In this document: piece by piece, positions 1 to 12,573 of the stretch | Position numbering within the stretch: position 1 is the first letter of the stretch | Layout of the letters: each line of letters begins with the position of its first letter | From: Chloroflexota bacterium | Lineage (GTDB): Bacteria > Chloroflexota > Dehalococcoidia > Lucifugimonadales > SAR202-VII-2 | Direction of reading: 5' to 3' | Length of the DNA: 64,000 nucleotides | Assembly (NCBI GenBank): GCA_003228115.1 | Contig: QEVV01000001.1 | Location: forward strand, 596,012-660,011 | Made by a program: the position numbers and the translations under genes | Notes under the pieces: generated by a model | What the model was told of the DNA's origin: nothing | Database searches by the model: none | The model's input: only the letters and a program-made list of their open reading frames with translations

Positions 1-2
1 GC

Positions 3-338
3 TTTGACCCCATGTCTATTAAGTGCATTCGCCTGGCGCACGAGATGGGCCTGGGCTGTGGCGACCCTTCACAAATCGAGGTCGTCGGAGAGGACATCTC
101 CGAAGTGAACTGGAAGTTCGAGGGAAAGAAGGAAACCTTCGCCAGCCGGGGACAGAAGCTGATCTACTGGGGGCCACTCAAGCCCCTGGAGACCCTGCTC
201 CTTCGCACTCCCCTTGTTCCTTGGGCCATCTTCGCCTCGAACGCCTACTACAACGGCTATTGGCTGAATGTGGTGGGTAAGCGCCGCATTCGAGATGCGC
301 TCAAGACAGACTGGGGCAAGCTCTTCCTAGACTACTAG
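3..338 (+). CDS. DUF362-type protein, C-terminal fragment
   Basis: The reading frame is open from the left edge of the window and ends in TAG at 336-338, so only the last ~111 residues are present and the true start lies outside. The opening FDPMSIKCIRLAHEMGLG, followed by a GDPSQIEVVGED segment, resembles the C-terminal part of DUF362 proteins, where a 'GFDP...LRLA...GLG..D...EVVGE' pattern is usual. DUF362 proteins are often fused to ferredoxin-like domains, but no Fe-S cysteine pattern is seen in this fragment. The function of the family is not settled. A hydrophobic stretch (TPLVPWAIFASNAYYNGYW) near the end may be a buried helix. The call rests on resemblance only. Confidence 0.6.
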   Translation, partial: FDPMSIKCIRLAHEMGLGCGDPSQIEVVGEDISEVNWKFEGKKETFASRGQKLIYWGPLKPLETLLLRTPLVPWAIFASNAYYNGYWLNVVGKRRIRDALKTDWGKLFLDY

Positions 339-497
339 AGAGCACGCGTCCAACCCTCTGTGTTGAAGGGGTCTCCGTTCGTTCTACGGGGCCGAAGGTG
401 GGACATTTCAAGAGGCTTGCGTTCCTCAGCCGCAGCAGGCCTCAGAACGAACCTCCTATCTCAAGCCCACGCATCCTCAACCAACGAGAGGTTATCC

Positions 498-866
498 ATG
501 AACTACACTCGCATTTACACGGACGAGGCGGGTGAAACGCACTTCGAAGACCTGCCCATTGACCTCATCCCCCGCGACTTTGCACCGCCGGCCGGCCTCA
601 TCAACGTGTCGGATCCTATCCCCGCAGCGCATCTTGTGTTCTTCATGGTGCCGCCTGGCTGGGTCGGAAACTGGCACCCCGCGCCCCGGCGGCAATATTA
701 CGCCCACCTTGCAGGAACATTGGACGTGAGTGTAAGCGACGGAAGCGTTCGAAGAGTTCAGCCAGGCGACATTGCACTGCTAGAGGATGTCACCGGGAAG
801 GGACATGAGACCCGGACAGCCAGTGACACAGAGGCGCAGGGGATATTCATACAGTTGCCCGACTAG
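498..866 (+). CDS. Small cupin-domain protein
   Basis: A 122-residue protein made of a single cupin barrel. Visible signs are a hydrophobic beta strand (LVFFMVPPGWVGNWHPAP), the central YYAHLAGTLDVSVSDG segment and the second cupin half VQPGDIALLEDVTGKGHETR, whose PGD and H match cupin motif 2. The start at 498 is chosen because GAGAGG lies 7 nt upstream; the frame is open further upstream to 360, but that extension has no family resemblance. The gene is convergent with serS and separated from it by about 50 nt. Small cupins of this kind bind a metal or small ligand, but nothing in the context identifies the substrate. Confidence 0.75.
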   Translation: MNYTRIYTDEAGETHFEDLPIDLIPRDFAPPAGLINVSDPIPAAHLVFFMVPPGWVGNWHPAPRRQYYAHLAGTLDVSVSDGSVRRVQPGDIALLEDVTGKGHETRTASDTEAQGIFIQLPD

Positions 867-918
867 CCGACGATTCGGCCAATGCCAAGGCCAGATAGCT
901 GGCGGTGCTGCTCTCTCG

Positions 919-2208
919 CTATTTGGCTGGTTCCAGCCGGGAGTAACCTGTGTAGGGCTGCAAGACCGCTGGTATCTCTACCGAGCCATCGGCCTGCTGA
1001 TAAGTCTCCAGGATTGCGATCATGATGCGGGGGATAGCCAGGCCTGAACCGTTCAGCGTATGAACAAACTCGGGCCGCCCACCCCGCTCACGCCGAAACC
1101 GGATATTCGACCGGCGTGCCTGAAAGTCGGTGCAGTTTGAGCATGAGCTAACCTCCAGCCATTCCGCACAGCCGGGCGACCATACCTCAAAATCAAAGCT
1201 CTTGGCCGACGGAAACCCCATGTCTCCGGTGCAGAGTTCCAGCAGCCGATAGGTCAGACCCAAACGACGCAGCAAGTCTTCGGCGTCACCCATCAGCTTC
1301 CGCAGCTCCTCGTCGGAGTCCTCCGGGGCGACGAACTTGTACATCTCTACCTTGTCGAACTGATGCACCCGCTTAATCCCCCGAGTGTCCCTCCCCGCTG
1401 CTGCCTTCTCACGCCGAAAGCATGGAGTGGCGGCGGTGTAGTAGCGAGGCAGGATGCCGGGTTCCAGAATTTGGCCCGCGTGCATCCCAGTAAGCGGTAC
1501 CTCAGCGGTAGGGATAAGCCACAGGTCATCCTCTTCGTCGTGGTAGAGGTTGTCGCCAAACTTGGGTAGGTTTCCGCTACCCAGAAGCGCCTCTCTGCGC
1601 ACTAGGTAAGGGGGGTAAATCTCCGTGTAACCATGTTCCTGGGTGTGGACATCCAACATCCAGGTAATGAGGGCCCGCTGAAGACGAGCGCCCGCTCCCT
1701 TGAGCATGTAAAAGCGTGAACCGGACAGGCTCGCTCCAGTCTGAAAGTCGATGATATCCAGGGTTTCCGCAAGGTCCCAGTGAGGCACTGCCGGGAAGGG
1801 CAGAGTGAACTCCTCGCCCTCCACCCGGGCCACCACATTCGCCTCCTCATCCAGGCCCACAGGGACGTCTTCGATTGGCAGGTTGGGAAGCCACAAAAGC
1901 TCATCATTGAGACTCGCTTCTACAGCCTTCGACTCCTCCTCCACTGCCTCAAGCTTTTCGTTGACCTCTCGGACACGGTTCTTGGCGGCCTCTGCCTCGT
2001 CCGTGGTTTCGGGTCCTCCCCGCATGAGTTGGCCTATGCGTTTGCTCTCTTCGTTGCGAATAGCCCGGAGGCTATCCACCTCACTGATCAACTGGCGGCG
2101 GCGGGTGTCCAACTCCAAAATTCGATCCAGGGAAAGGTCGGCATCTCGCTTGGCGAGGCCAGCCATAACGAAGGCTGGATCTCTCCGGATCATATCGAGG
2201 CTCAGCAT
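919..2208 (-). CDS. serS: Seryl-tRNA synthetase
   Basis: Class II aminoacyl-tRNA synthetase that charges tRNA-Ser in the cytoplasm. At 429 residues it is the normal bacterial length. Residues ~25-105 form the charged helical arm (coiled coil) that contacts the tRNA long variable arm. The catalytic core carries the TAE serine-binding motif (~234-236), motif 2 CFRREKAAAGRDTRGI (~263-278) and motif 3 NGSGLAIPR (~386-394). The ATG at 2208 has AGGTGA just upstream. It is the last gene of a minus-strand run greA-lysS-HAD-serS, starting 8 nt after the HAD phosphatase stop, so co-transcription with lysS is likely. Confidence 0.97.
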   Translation of the reverse strand: MLSLDMIRRDPAFVMAGLAKRDADLSLDRILELDTRRRQLISEVDSLRAIRNEESKRIGQLMRGGPETTDEAEAAKNRVREVNEKLEAVEEESKAVEASLNDELLWLPNLPIEDVPVGLDEEANVVARVEGEEFTLPFPAVPHWDLAETLDIIDFQTGASLSGSRFYMLKGAGARLQRALITWMLDVHTQEHGYTEIYPPYLVRREALLGSGNLPKFGDNLYHDEEDDLWLIPTAEVPLTGMHAGQILEPGILPRYYTAATPCFRREKAAAGRDTRGIKRVHQFDKVEMYKFVAPEDSDEELRKLMGDAEDLLRRLGLTYRLLELCTGDMGFPSAKSFDFEVWSPGCAEWLEVSSCSNCTDFQARRSNIRFRRERGGRPEFVHTLNGSGLAIPRIMIAILETYQQADGSVEIPAVLQPYTGYSRLEPAK

Positions 2209-2216
2209 TTCATCAC

Positions 2217-2945
2217 CTATCGCCCATCCAAATCGTCATCGCCTTCACTCTCGATTATGTGCCAGCCCTTGGCCTCCGCTAAGTCCAGCAAGTCATCGTC
2301 GGGGTAGACGGCTACAGGCAAACCTACAAGGTCCATTACGTACCGGTCATATATACGGTCTGCGTAGGCGAAGCTCCTAGACCAGTCCACTGACAGTCCA
2401 TTGGCAGCGATGTAGGCCTTCAACAGATCGGCCTTGGACTCACCGAAGCAAAAAGGTCCAGCCAGCTCGCCTGTTAAGTATTCGTCGCTGATCTCCAGTT
2501 GAGATCCCACGATATGGGTAATTCCAAGCTCCTTGCCCACAAGCTCGAGCACGCCCTGGAAGCCACCAGATACAAGGACAACCAGATGCCCCCTTTCCTG
2601 ATGCCATCGGAGCACCTTAACAACGTCGTCGCGCAGGGTTGGCAAGAGTTCGTTGTAAAGAATCTCGTAAAATACACTCTCCGCGGTCTCCTCGAAGAGG
2701 TCCTGAAGAAGCATTGCTGCACCTCGGCCACCCGAGTGGTGAAACCTCTCGCTGGACAAAAGGCCGAGCTTTGATGCTATCCAGCGGGCGGCATGAGTAA
2801 CCATGAAGGCGTAATAGTGACGGCGGTTGAACTTGTGCTCCTTTACCGTTCGCGCCAATCCCCGCCAGACGTGGCCCCTGCAAAGGGTTCCATCCAGGTC
2901 AAAAATGGCGGCAATTCGCGGGGCTGAGCTTTCTGAGGTCGTCAT
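2217..2945 (-). CDS. HAD-superfamily (SerB-like, subfamily IB) hydrolase
   Basis: A roughly 240-residue HAD phosphatase. Motif I is AIFDLDGTLCRG, with the nucleophile Asp and the +2 Asp; motif II is VVLVSGGFQGVLE, where a Ser follows a hydrophobic strand; the motif III/IV region has KADLL and FAYADRIYDRYVMDLVG. The inserted helical cap after motif I and the 'GGF...V...LG..H..G..LE' pattern match HAD-IB enzymes such as phosphoserine phosphatase and lipid-phosphate phosphatases. The substrate is not inferable. It sits 11 nt after the lysS stop and 8 nt before serS, so it is translated within the synthetase operon. A TTG at 2954 is an alternative start; ATG at 2945 is preferred. Confidence 0.85.
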   Translation of the reverse strand: MTTSESSAPRIAAIFDLDGTLCRGHVWRGLARTVKEHKFNRRHYYAFMVTHAARWIASKLGLLSSERFHHSGGRGAAMLLQDLFEETAESVFYEILYNELLPTLRDDVVKVLRWHQERGHLVVLVSGGFQGVLELVGKELGITHIVGSQLEISDEYLTGELAGPFCFGESKADLLKAYIAANGLSVDWSRSFAYADRIYDRYVMDLVGLPVAVYPDDDLLDLAEAKGWHIIESEGDDDLDGR

Positions 2946-2956
2946 GGGTGGCAAGC

Positions 2957-4447
2957 CTAATTGCGCAACTGGGGGAAGAGGACTACGTCGCGGATAGTAG
3001 CCTGATTAGCCAAGAGCATCACGAGCCGGTCTATGCCGATGCCGAGACCCCCTGTGGGGGGCATTCCATGCTCTAAGGCTACCAGGAAGTCGTCATCAAG
3101 ACGATCCGTTTCTTCCAAATCGCCCGCTTCCGCTCGCAGGGTCTCCTGCGCCTCCATACGTTTGCGCTGCTCAAGAGGATCGTTGAGCTCGCTGAAGGCG
3201 TTGGCTATCTCCATGGCCCCTGCGAAGCCTTCGAAGCGCTCAACAAGATGTGGCTGGTCCCGCTTCTCTTTGGCCAGCGGCGACATCTCGATTGGGTAAT
3301 CTACGAGAAATGTCGGTTGTATCAGGTGAGGCTCCACCATTGACGAGACGAGCTTGTCAATGAGATAGCCCCTGCCCCGCCGGGGGTCAACCTGCAGCCC
3401 AAGTTCACGCATCCTTTGCCCCAAAGACTCGGTGTCCGGGAACCGGTCAAGTACGATTCCACTCCTGTTCTCTATCTCCTCCAGCAGCGATACCCGACGC
3501 CACGGGGGGCTGAAGTCGATGGTTTCTTCGCCCCAGAGGACATTCGGGCTTCCTGTCGCCTCCTGCGCTAACCCGCACACGAGATACTCCACCAATTCCA
3601 TCATGTCTCGATAGTCAGCGTAAGCCTGGTAGGCTTCGAGGAGGGTGAACTCAGGGTTGTGATCCTGATCTATCCCTTCGTTGCGGAAGACGCGGCCAAG
3701 TTCATATACCTTGTCCATGCCGCCAACAACCAGCCGCTTGAGATAGAGCTCGGTCGCGATGCGGAGGTAGAGGCGACGATTCAACGCATTGTGATGAGTT
3801 TCGAATGGGTGGGCCATCGCACCAGCAGCGATGGGAACAAGAACCGGCGTATCCACTTCTATGAAGCCCCGGTCGTCCAAGAGTCGCCGGAGCGTGACGA
3901 AGATGCGGCTCCGGAGGCGAAAGGTCTGTCTCGCCTCTTCGTTCGAAATCATGTCGAGGTAGCGTTGCCGGTAACGTTTTTCAAGGTCTTGCAGGCCGTG
4001 CCACTTCTCGGGCAAAGGGCGCAGAGCCTTGGCCAGCACCGTGATGTCGTTCGCTTCCACCGTAACCTCTCCGGTCTTGCTGCGTAGCAACACCCCACTG
4101 ACGCCTACAAAGTCCCCCAGGTCAAGCAGCTTGAGCAGTTCAAATTGCTGCTCGGTCAGCGCGTTTTTCCTGAGAAGTACCTGCATCCGGCCAGAGCCGT
4201 CCCGGATATCCAAAAAGGAGGCCTTACCCATGCCACGCTGGGCAGTGATGCGGCCTGCTAGCGAAACCTCGGCCGGGTCCGCCGCTCCTTCATTAGCCTC
4301 CTCGGCTTGAATGAAGAGGTCTACAGCTTCCTGAGTGGAATGGGAACGGTGAAAGGAAGGAGGAAAAGGATCTACAGAGCGAGAGCGAAGCTCATCCAGC
4401 TTTTCCCGGCGTCGCTCCATCTGGCCTTCAAGATCAGACTCGGACAT
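2957..4447 (-). CDS. lysS: Lysyl-tRNA synthetase, class II
   Basis: Charges tRNA-Lys. The 496-residue length fits bacterial class II LysRS. An N-terminal OB-fold anticodon-binding domain is visible at ~60-150 (AGRITAQRGMGKASFLDIRD). The catalytic domain has motif 1 around VDTPVLVP, motif 2 FRNEGIDQDHNPEFT and motif 3 GLGIGIDRLVMLLANQ (~467-482), where the final Arg binds ATP. The QDHNPEFT sequence is typical of LysRS rather than AspRS or AsnRS. The ATG at 4447 has GCAGGTGC upstream. It follows greA by ~150 nt and precedes the HAD gene closely, giving a greA-lysS-HAD-serS transcription unit. Confidence 0.97.
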   Translation of the reverse strand: MSESDLEGQMERRREKLDELRSRSVDPFPPSFHRSHSTQEAVDLFIQAEEANEGAADPAEVSLAGRITAQRGMGKASFLDIRDGSGRMQVLLRKNALTEQQFELLKLLDLGDFVGVSGVLLRSKTGEVTVEANDITVLAKALRPLPEKWHGLQDLEKRYRQRYLDMISNEEARQTFRLRSRIFVTLRRLLDDRGFIEVDTPVLVPIAAGAMAHPFETHHNALNRRLYLRIATELYLKRLVVGGMDKVYELGRVFRNEGIDQDHNPEFTLLEAYQAYADYRDMMELVEYLVCGLAQEATGSPNVLWGEETIDFSPPWRRVSLLEEIENRSGIVLDRFPDTESLGQRMRELGLQVDPRRGRGYLIDKLVSSMVEPHLIQPTFLVDYPIEMSPLAKEKRDQPHLVERFEGFAGAMEIANAFSELNDPLEQRKRMEAQETLRAEAGDLEETDRLDDDFLVALEHGMPPTGGLGIGIDRLVMLLANQATIRDVVLFPQLRN

Positions 4448-4596
4448 TGCACCTGCTTACCTGTGGTTTACCACGATACCTGGTAGCCTCAGTATCCCCT
4501 TTATTCGTTGAAGGTGTCCAGTGCGGGGCAAAAAGAAAGACGCCTGAGGAAGAGCGCCCCGCCTCTAGCGTCTGGAACCAAGCGGTGCGATTCCGC

Positions 4597-5064
4597 CTAT
4601 ACAATCAGTTTTACAGTTAGGGTCACCTTCCCACCCGGCGCAGGAACCTCAATGACATCTCCAACCTTGTGATCCATCAAACCCTTTCCGACGGGTGACT
4701 CGTTGGATATCCGGCCATTTAGGGGGTCGGCCTCAGTACTGCCAACCAGTGTGTAGATGACTTCCTGGCCCTTCTCATTCTTCAGAGTCACGGTCGTACC
4801 CAGAGAAACCTTGCCTGCATCGTGCTCTTCCGGTATGAGCACCGCGCTGACCAAGAGGCTCTCAATAGTCTGAATACGCCCCTCTACGAAGGACTGTTCG
4901 TTCTTGGCTTCTTCATATTCGGCGTTGTCTACCGTGCCGCCTATGTCATGGGAAACCTGGATTCGCTCTGCGATAACATGGCGGCGCGAGGTCCGCAAAT
5001 GCTCCAACTCAGCCTCGAGCTTCTTCACGCCGTCTTTAGTGATGTAGGTCTCTTTCTGCGCCAT
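4597..5064 (-). CDS. greA: Transcription elongation factor GreA
   Basis: Rescues backtracked RNA polymerase by stimulating transcript cleavage through its coiled-coil tip. The start is placed at ATG 5064 because GGGAGGG lies upstream and the protein then begins MAQKETYITKDGVKKLEAEL, as GreA does; the frame continues upstream without conservation. The 155-residue protein has the N-terminal antiparallel coiled coil with the acidic tip DNAEYEEAKNEQ (residues ~47-58), which holds the catalytic acids, and a C-terminal FKBP-like domain ending in VGDVIEVPAPGGKVTLTV. It is the first gene of the lysS/serS run and lies upstream of it on the same strand. Confidence 0.96.
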   Translation of the reverse strand: MAQKETYITKDGVKKLEAELEHLRTSRRHVIAERIQVSHDIGGTVDNAEYEEAKNEQSFVEGRIQTIESLLVSAVLIPEEHDAGKVSLGTTVTLKNEKGQEVIYTLVGSTEADPLNGRISNESPVGKGLMDHKVGDVIEVPAPGGKVTLTVKLIV

Positions 5065-5240
5065 TGTAGCCCTCCCGTTGCCACGCCCTGTGGGCCAAGG
5101 AACACATAAGAAAAAAGACTGAGCTACACCGACTTCACGGGCCACCCAGTCTACGGCGGATTGTACGCCCGGCCCAAAAACCTGTAAAGATGAAAACGCA
5201 TCAGCGCTGGTTAGCCACCAACTAGCCCTTGGGCAAAACG

Positions 5241-5263
5241 AAAGGGCCTCTCAAAGGCCCTTT
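5241..5263 (-). terminator. Rho-independent terminator after ftsH
   Basis: A perfect 9-bp stem (AAAGGGCCT / AGGCCCTTT) with a 5-nt loop lies ~30 nt beyond the ftsH stop codon. The minus-strand side continues as TTTCGTTTT and the plus-strand side as TTTTTC, so it could work in either direction. It most likely separates ftsH from the greA operon. Confidence 0.85.
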
Positions 5264-5291
5264 TTCTGCAACCAGCTGCCACCAACTCTGT

Positions 5292-7400
5292 CTAGGTGGC
5301 AGCGCTAGGCTCAGGGGTTGGCTCTGGCGCCTCTTCCTCTTCCGTCTGCAACGCAGACTCGAATAGGTCTCGAAGTTCTTGACCCTCAAGGGTCTCGTGA
5401 GCGATGAGGTACTCAGCCACCTGGACCAGCTTGCCTTGGTGCTCGGTGAGAATGGCCCGAGCGACGTCGTATGCGCCGTTGATCAAGAGCCGCATCTCAG
5501 AGTCGATCTCTTCCGCAATGCGGTCGGAATAGTCGCGTTGCTCCCCAAACTCCTTGCCGAGAAAGACAAGTTCTTCCCGCTTACCAAAGGTGCGGGGACC
5601 CAAGCTACCAAGAGCATTGGCGGCCTTAACGTTCACTTGGATGGTCCCGTTTCGGTTCTCATCCTTCTGGCTGCGCAGGAACTCCAGGATGCTGAACTCT
5701 TCTTCTTTGCGGGACTGGAAGACATCGCCCTGCTTGGTCTTTATCAGCAGGTCGTTTCCATACACATCTATCGATTCGACATCTCCAGCCAAAGCGGACT
5801 CGATGACGGAGCTGATCGGCCTCTCTTCATGCTTGATGGTATCGCTCATGCCATAACGGGTCACCATCTGCCGTGCGAGCCGGGTTGCTACTTCCAGGTC
5901 ATTGCTGGCACCGGTCGTAATCTCGTCGAACGTCACCTCTTCGGCAACACGACCGCCCAGCGCCGCGGCAAGCTGGTCCTGAAACTGGCCCTTGGTCCAG
6001 AGATGCCGGTCTTCCTCCGGCAGGTAGCGGGTATAGCCCCCAGCCGCACCTCGAGCCACAATAGATATCTTCTGAACCGGGTCAGCGTTGGGTAGCTTAA
6101 AAGCGACCACGGCATGACCCGCCTCGTGGTAGGCGGTGATGGCTTTCTCTTTGTCGGTGACCAAGCGGCTTCGGCGCTCTGGTCCCATAAGGACCCTATC
6201 CACTGCTTCAGCGAACTCTGCATAACCAATAGTAGTCTTCAACCGACGCGCAGCCAAAACCGCAGCCTCATTGACCAAGTTAGCGAGATCAGCACCGCTA
6301 AAACCGGTGGTAAGCCGGCCGACTTCTTTCATATCAAGGGCTTCCTCAATGGGCTTCCCCTCGGAATGGACCTTGAGTATGGCCACTCGACCAACAAGGT
6401 CGGGTGGATCCAACAAAACGCGCCGGTCAAAACGGCCAGGGCGGAGAAGGGCCGGATCCAGAATGTCAGGCCGGTTCGTAGCTGCAATGACAATAATGTT
6501 AGTGCTGCTGTCGAAGCCGTCCATCTCAACCAGGATCTGGTTAAGAGTCTGCTCGCGCTCGTCGTGCCCACCGCCAAGGCCAGCTCCGCGGTGGCGACCG
6601 ACGGCATCAATCTCGTCAATGAAAAGTATGCAGGGTGCAGCACGCTTTGCTTGGTCGAAGAGGTCACGCACTCGAGAGGCGCCCACACCGACGAACATCT
6701 CCACGAACTCGCTTCCGCTTATGGAGAAGAAGGGTACCCCTGCCTCGCCAGCCACGGCCCTACTGAGAAGGGTCTTGCCCGTTCCAGGGGGCCCTACAAG
6801 AAGCACTCCCCTTGGAATCCGAGCGCCCAGAGCTGCGAATCGCTCAGGAAACTTGAGGAACTCTACAACTTCTTCAAGCTCTTGCTTTGCTTCTTCAACC
6901 CCGGCCACATCGGCGAAGGTGACTCCAGGGCGGTTCCCGACAAACATTCTCGCCTTACTACGGCCAAAGTTCATGGTCTGGCTACTGCTTCCTTGCGCCT
7001 GGCGCATCATGAAGAGCAGCAGTCCACCAAAGATGATGAGAGGAAGGAAGTTTAGGAGGATGCCAAAGACGCTCCCGAAGCCGCTGGACTGCTTGGCGCT
7101 AACGTCCACGGCGTTGGGGCCGGTGCCCACATTGACACCCTCATTCTGGAGAAGCTCCACGATGCTGGAGCTGTTCTCCATCTTGGCCTTAAGCGACCGC
7201 CCATCGGTTGCCTCAACAACCAACTCGGGGCCGGCCACCTCTATTGACCGAACGGTACCCGCTTGGGCCATTTCAAGGACTTGCCCCAGGGAAACTTCTT
7301 CGGGGCCGGAACTGGGGCGCAAAAGAACATAGAAAATTGCGATGATCGACACCGCAATGCCTACATATATGAGCCCGCTACGGGTCCAGGTTCGCCCCAT
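5292..7400 (-). CDS. ftsH: ATP-dependent zinc metalloprotease FtsH with inserted extra domain
   Basis: Membrane-anchored AAA+ protease for quality control. Start at ATG 7400 (AGAGGA 4 nt upstream); GTG 7415 is an alternative. Counting from 7400: TM1 ~7-27, extracytoplasmic domain ~36-105, TM2 ~110-132, Walker A GPPGTGKT 203-210, Walker B ILFIDEID 258-265, SRH with [10 protein letters not shown], zinc motif HEAGH 425-429 and the third ligand Asp in TGASNDLE (~501). The family normally runs straight from RYGMSD to [16 protein letters not shown]. Here ~78 residues (about 521-598; DNA 5607-5840) are inserted at that point, making the protein ~702 residues instead of ~610-640. By eye the insert resembles this protein's own N-terminal extracytoplasmic domain (see findings). 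Active-site motifs are all present, so it should still be a protease. Confidence 0.95.
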   Translation of the reverse strand: MGRTWTRSGLIYVGIAVSIIAIFYVLLRPSSGPEEVSLGQVLEMAQAGTVRSIEVAGPELVVEATDGRSLKAKMENSSSIVELLQNEGVNVGTGPNAVDVSAKQSSGFGSVFGILLNFLPLIIFGGLLLFMMRQAQGSSSQTMNFGRSKARMFVGNRPGVTFADVAGVEEAKQELEEVVEFLKFPERFAALGARIPRGVLLVGPPGTGKTLLSRAVAGEAGVPFFSISGSEFVEMFVGVGASRVRDLFDQAKRAAPCILFIDEIDAVGRHRGAGLGGGHDEREQTLNQILVEMDGFDSSTNIIVIAATNRPDILDPALLRPGRFDRRVLLDPPDLVGRVAILKVHSEGKPIEEALDMKEVGRLTTGFSGADLANLVNEAAVLAARRLKTTIGYAEFAEAVDRVLMGPERRSRLVTDKEKAITAYHEAGHAVVAFKLPNADPVQKISIVARGAAGGYTRYLPEEDRHLWTKGQFQDQLAAALGGRVAEEVTFDEITTGASNDLEVATRLARQMVTRYGMSDTIKHEERPISSVIESALAGDVESIDVYGNDLLIKTKQGDVFQSRKEEEFSILEFLRSQKDENRNGTIQVNVKAANALGSLGPRTFGKREELVFLGKEFGEQRDYSDRIAEEIDSEMRLLINGAYDVARAILTEHQGKLVQVAEYLIAHETLEGQELRDLFESALQTEEEEAPEPTPEPSAAT

Positions 7401-7493
7401 AAATCCTCTGCACACCGGAGGCTCGCAACGCTCCAGCGACCAATTCTTTCTATACTAGATACGAATTTATCTTACCCCAAGGCATAGGTGAAA

Positions 7494-7526
7494 TCAAAAA
7501 GCACGGGAATTATTTGCCTCCCGTGC
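7494..7526 (-). terminator. Rho-independent terminator after ligA
   Basis: An 8-bp perfect stem GCACGGGA / TCCCGTGC (7501-7508 with 7519-7526) and 10-nt loop lies 20 nt past the ligA stop. It is followed on the minus strand by TTTTTGATTT (7500 downwards). It lies between ligA and the downstream ftsH promoter region. Confidence 0.85.
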
Positions 7527-7545
7527 CGCTCCAATCGCTTGGAGA

Positions 7546-11032
<3,487 letters not shown>

Positions 11033-11146
11033 GGGCGTCTAGCTCAAATAATGGCCGCCGTCTCAGAAGTCGGTGATCGCCAGGGCAAGGGTTTGAACGT
11101 GACTAGGAAAGAGGAAATGCGCCACCAACGTCGGTGCTAGACCAAT

Positions 11147-11180
11147 GTCGTAGGGACGTTTAATTAAACGCCCCTACGAC
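11147..11180. repeat. 34-bp near-perfect palindrome in convergent intergenic region
   Basis: GTCGTAGGGACGTTTAA is followed directly by its reverse complement with a single mismatch (A versus G at arm position 10), so the element is a loopless 34-bp palindrome centred on TTAATTAA. It lies between the ends of the convergent DUF1015 and aminotransferase genes. It could be a REP/MITE-like element or a bidirectional transcript-end structure. There is no T-run typical of an intrinsic terminator. Confidence 0.7.
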
Positions 11181-11252
11181 TGCCATTAACGACTTTCGGG
11201 GCCCTTAGATTGACCGGCCGACTCTTGGGACAGCCTCGTTCATCGCCCCTGC

Positions 11253-12425
11253 CTACTGCATCGTATCGAGCACCCGCTTCACGGCGTCGGCTGCTTCATC
11301 TATCTCGTCTTCAGTATTGAAGAAAGCGGTGCACAGGCGGACGCCATCTGGGTGGAGTACGGCCCTGATAGCGATGTCATCCTCTCGATAGAGACGCTCA
11401 ACAAAGTCAGATGGCTCTATCCCCCCGACAGCAATGGTGACGAGACCAGATGATCGAGCTGGATCAACCGGGCAGGTAAGTTGGACGCCCGGCATCGCCG
11501 CCAGGCGATCCTTCATGCGATTGCTGAGAGCAAGGTGGCGTTGTTCCACTGCAGCCATGCCCAGGCCCGCCAGGATGCCAACACCCGCCTCCAGGCCGCA
11601 CTGGAGCGCCGTGGAGGCCGTGCCCGCCAGTAGTTTCTCTAGCGCTTGGTCCTTGAAGGTCACTGTACCGTCGGCTTCCCACGAAGCGACCGAGCGATAC
11701 GATCCGGCAACCGGTTGAAGATCGGCAATGAGGTTCTGACGCACGTACAAGACTCCTGTGCCGCCCGGACCAAGGAGCCACTTCTGACCGGGCATTGAGT
11801 AGTAGTCCACTCCCATCGTCGTCAGGTCGACGGCCATCTGACCGGCCGCCTGGGCCCCGTCCAGCACCACCTGGGCCCCCCGTTGATGGGCGAGGCTGAT
11901 GATTTCTTCCACCGGCATCCGCAGGCCACACGAGTACTGAACGTGGCTGATCGCCACAAGACGAGTGCCAGGGATGATCGCCTCGTCGAACTTGGCCAGA
12001 ATCGTCTCGGTATCGTCCAAGGAATTGAGCTGAACAATCCTGAGGTTGACTCCGAACCGGTTCCGAAGACCGTGGGCCATGCCTAGCACGGACGGATGCT
12101 CTAAAGAGCACGTTACGAGCCCATCACCCTCACGCCAGGCCAACCCGCCCGCGACCATATTCAATCCCGCCGTCGTGTTCTGCGTAGGCATCAGTTCTTC
12201 CACGCCAGCGTTGAAGAAACTGGCCAGAGCTTGCCGGAGCCGGGCCAGAGCCTCCTCGCTGCGGGCTATCCCTGCAAGCGTTGCCGCTCCCTGCTCCATC
12301 TCAAATTGGATCTGAGACCTGATCGCCTCAGCGACAGGAGTGAACACGGGGCAGGTCCAGCCAGTGTTCATGTAGGTGATGCTCTGAGTGATCGGGATCT
12401 GGTCTCTGATCGCTTTGATGTCCAC
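11253..12425 (-). CDS. Class V aminotransferase (cysteine desulfurase / epimerase-like), PLP enzyme
   Basis: A PLP-dependent fold-type I enzyme of about 390 residues. Family signs are YMNTGWTCPVFTPV near the N-terminus, TQNTTAGLNMV binding the phosphate, SLEHPSVLG, VVLDGAQAAGQMAVDL (the Asp contacting the PLP nitrogen followed by Ala-Gln) and PGQKWLLGPGGTG, whose Lys forms the Schiff base. These match the SufS/CsdA-isopenicillin-N-epimerase group. There is no obvious mobile catalytic Cys loop as in SufS, so desulfurase activity is uncertain. ATG 12437 opens the frame without a visible RBS; GTG 12425, with GGAAGG 4 nt upstream, is preferred. It appears monocistronic. Confidence 0.85.
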   Translation of the reverse strand: MDIKAIRDQIPITQSITYMNTGWTCPVFTPVAEAIRSQIQFEMEQGAATLAGIARSEEALARLRQALASFFNAGVEELMPTQNTTAGLNMVAGGLAWREGDGLVTCSLEHPSVLGMAHGLRNRFGVNLRIVQLNSLDDTETILAKFDEAIIPGTRLVAISHVQYSCGLRMPVEEIISLAHQRGAQVVLDGAQAAGQMAVDLTTMGVDYYSMPGQKWLLGPGGTGVLYVRQNLIADLQPVAGSYRSVASWEADGTVTFKDQALEKLLAGTASTALQCGLEAGVGILAGLGMAAVEQRHLALSNRMKDRLAAMPGVQLTCPVDPARSSGLVTIAVGGIEPSDFVERLYREDDIAIRAVLHPDGVRLCTAFFNTEDEIDEAADAVKRVLDTMQ

Positions 12426-12573
12426 GGTGCCTTCCATTTGGAGTTCAGGGTTCCGCCATTCTATCGTTGGGCGGGGATCAGTGACCAGACGACGCCATCA
12501 TTGTTGCCCCAGGTCTGACCATGCCATAATGGCCGGGCTCACCAGAGACTTGACCAAGCATAGCGGAGGTTCC

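Noticed and set aside
6114..7332. Two long plus-strand frames (313 and 353 codons) over ftsH
   Set aside because: They lie antisense to the strongly conserved AAA+ region of ftsH, show no family resemblance and have no RBS; they arise from codon bias of the real gene.
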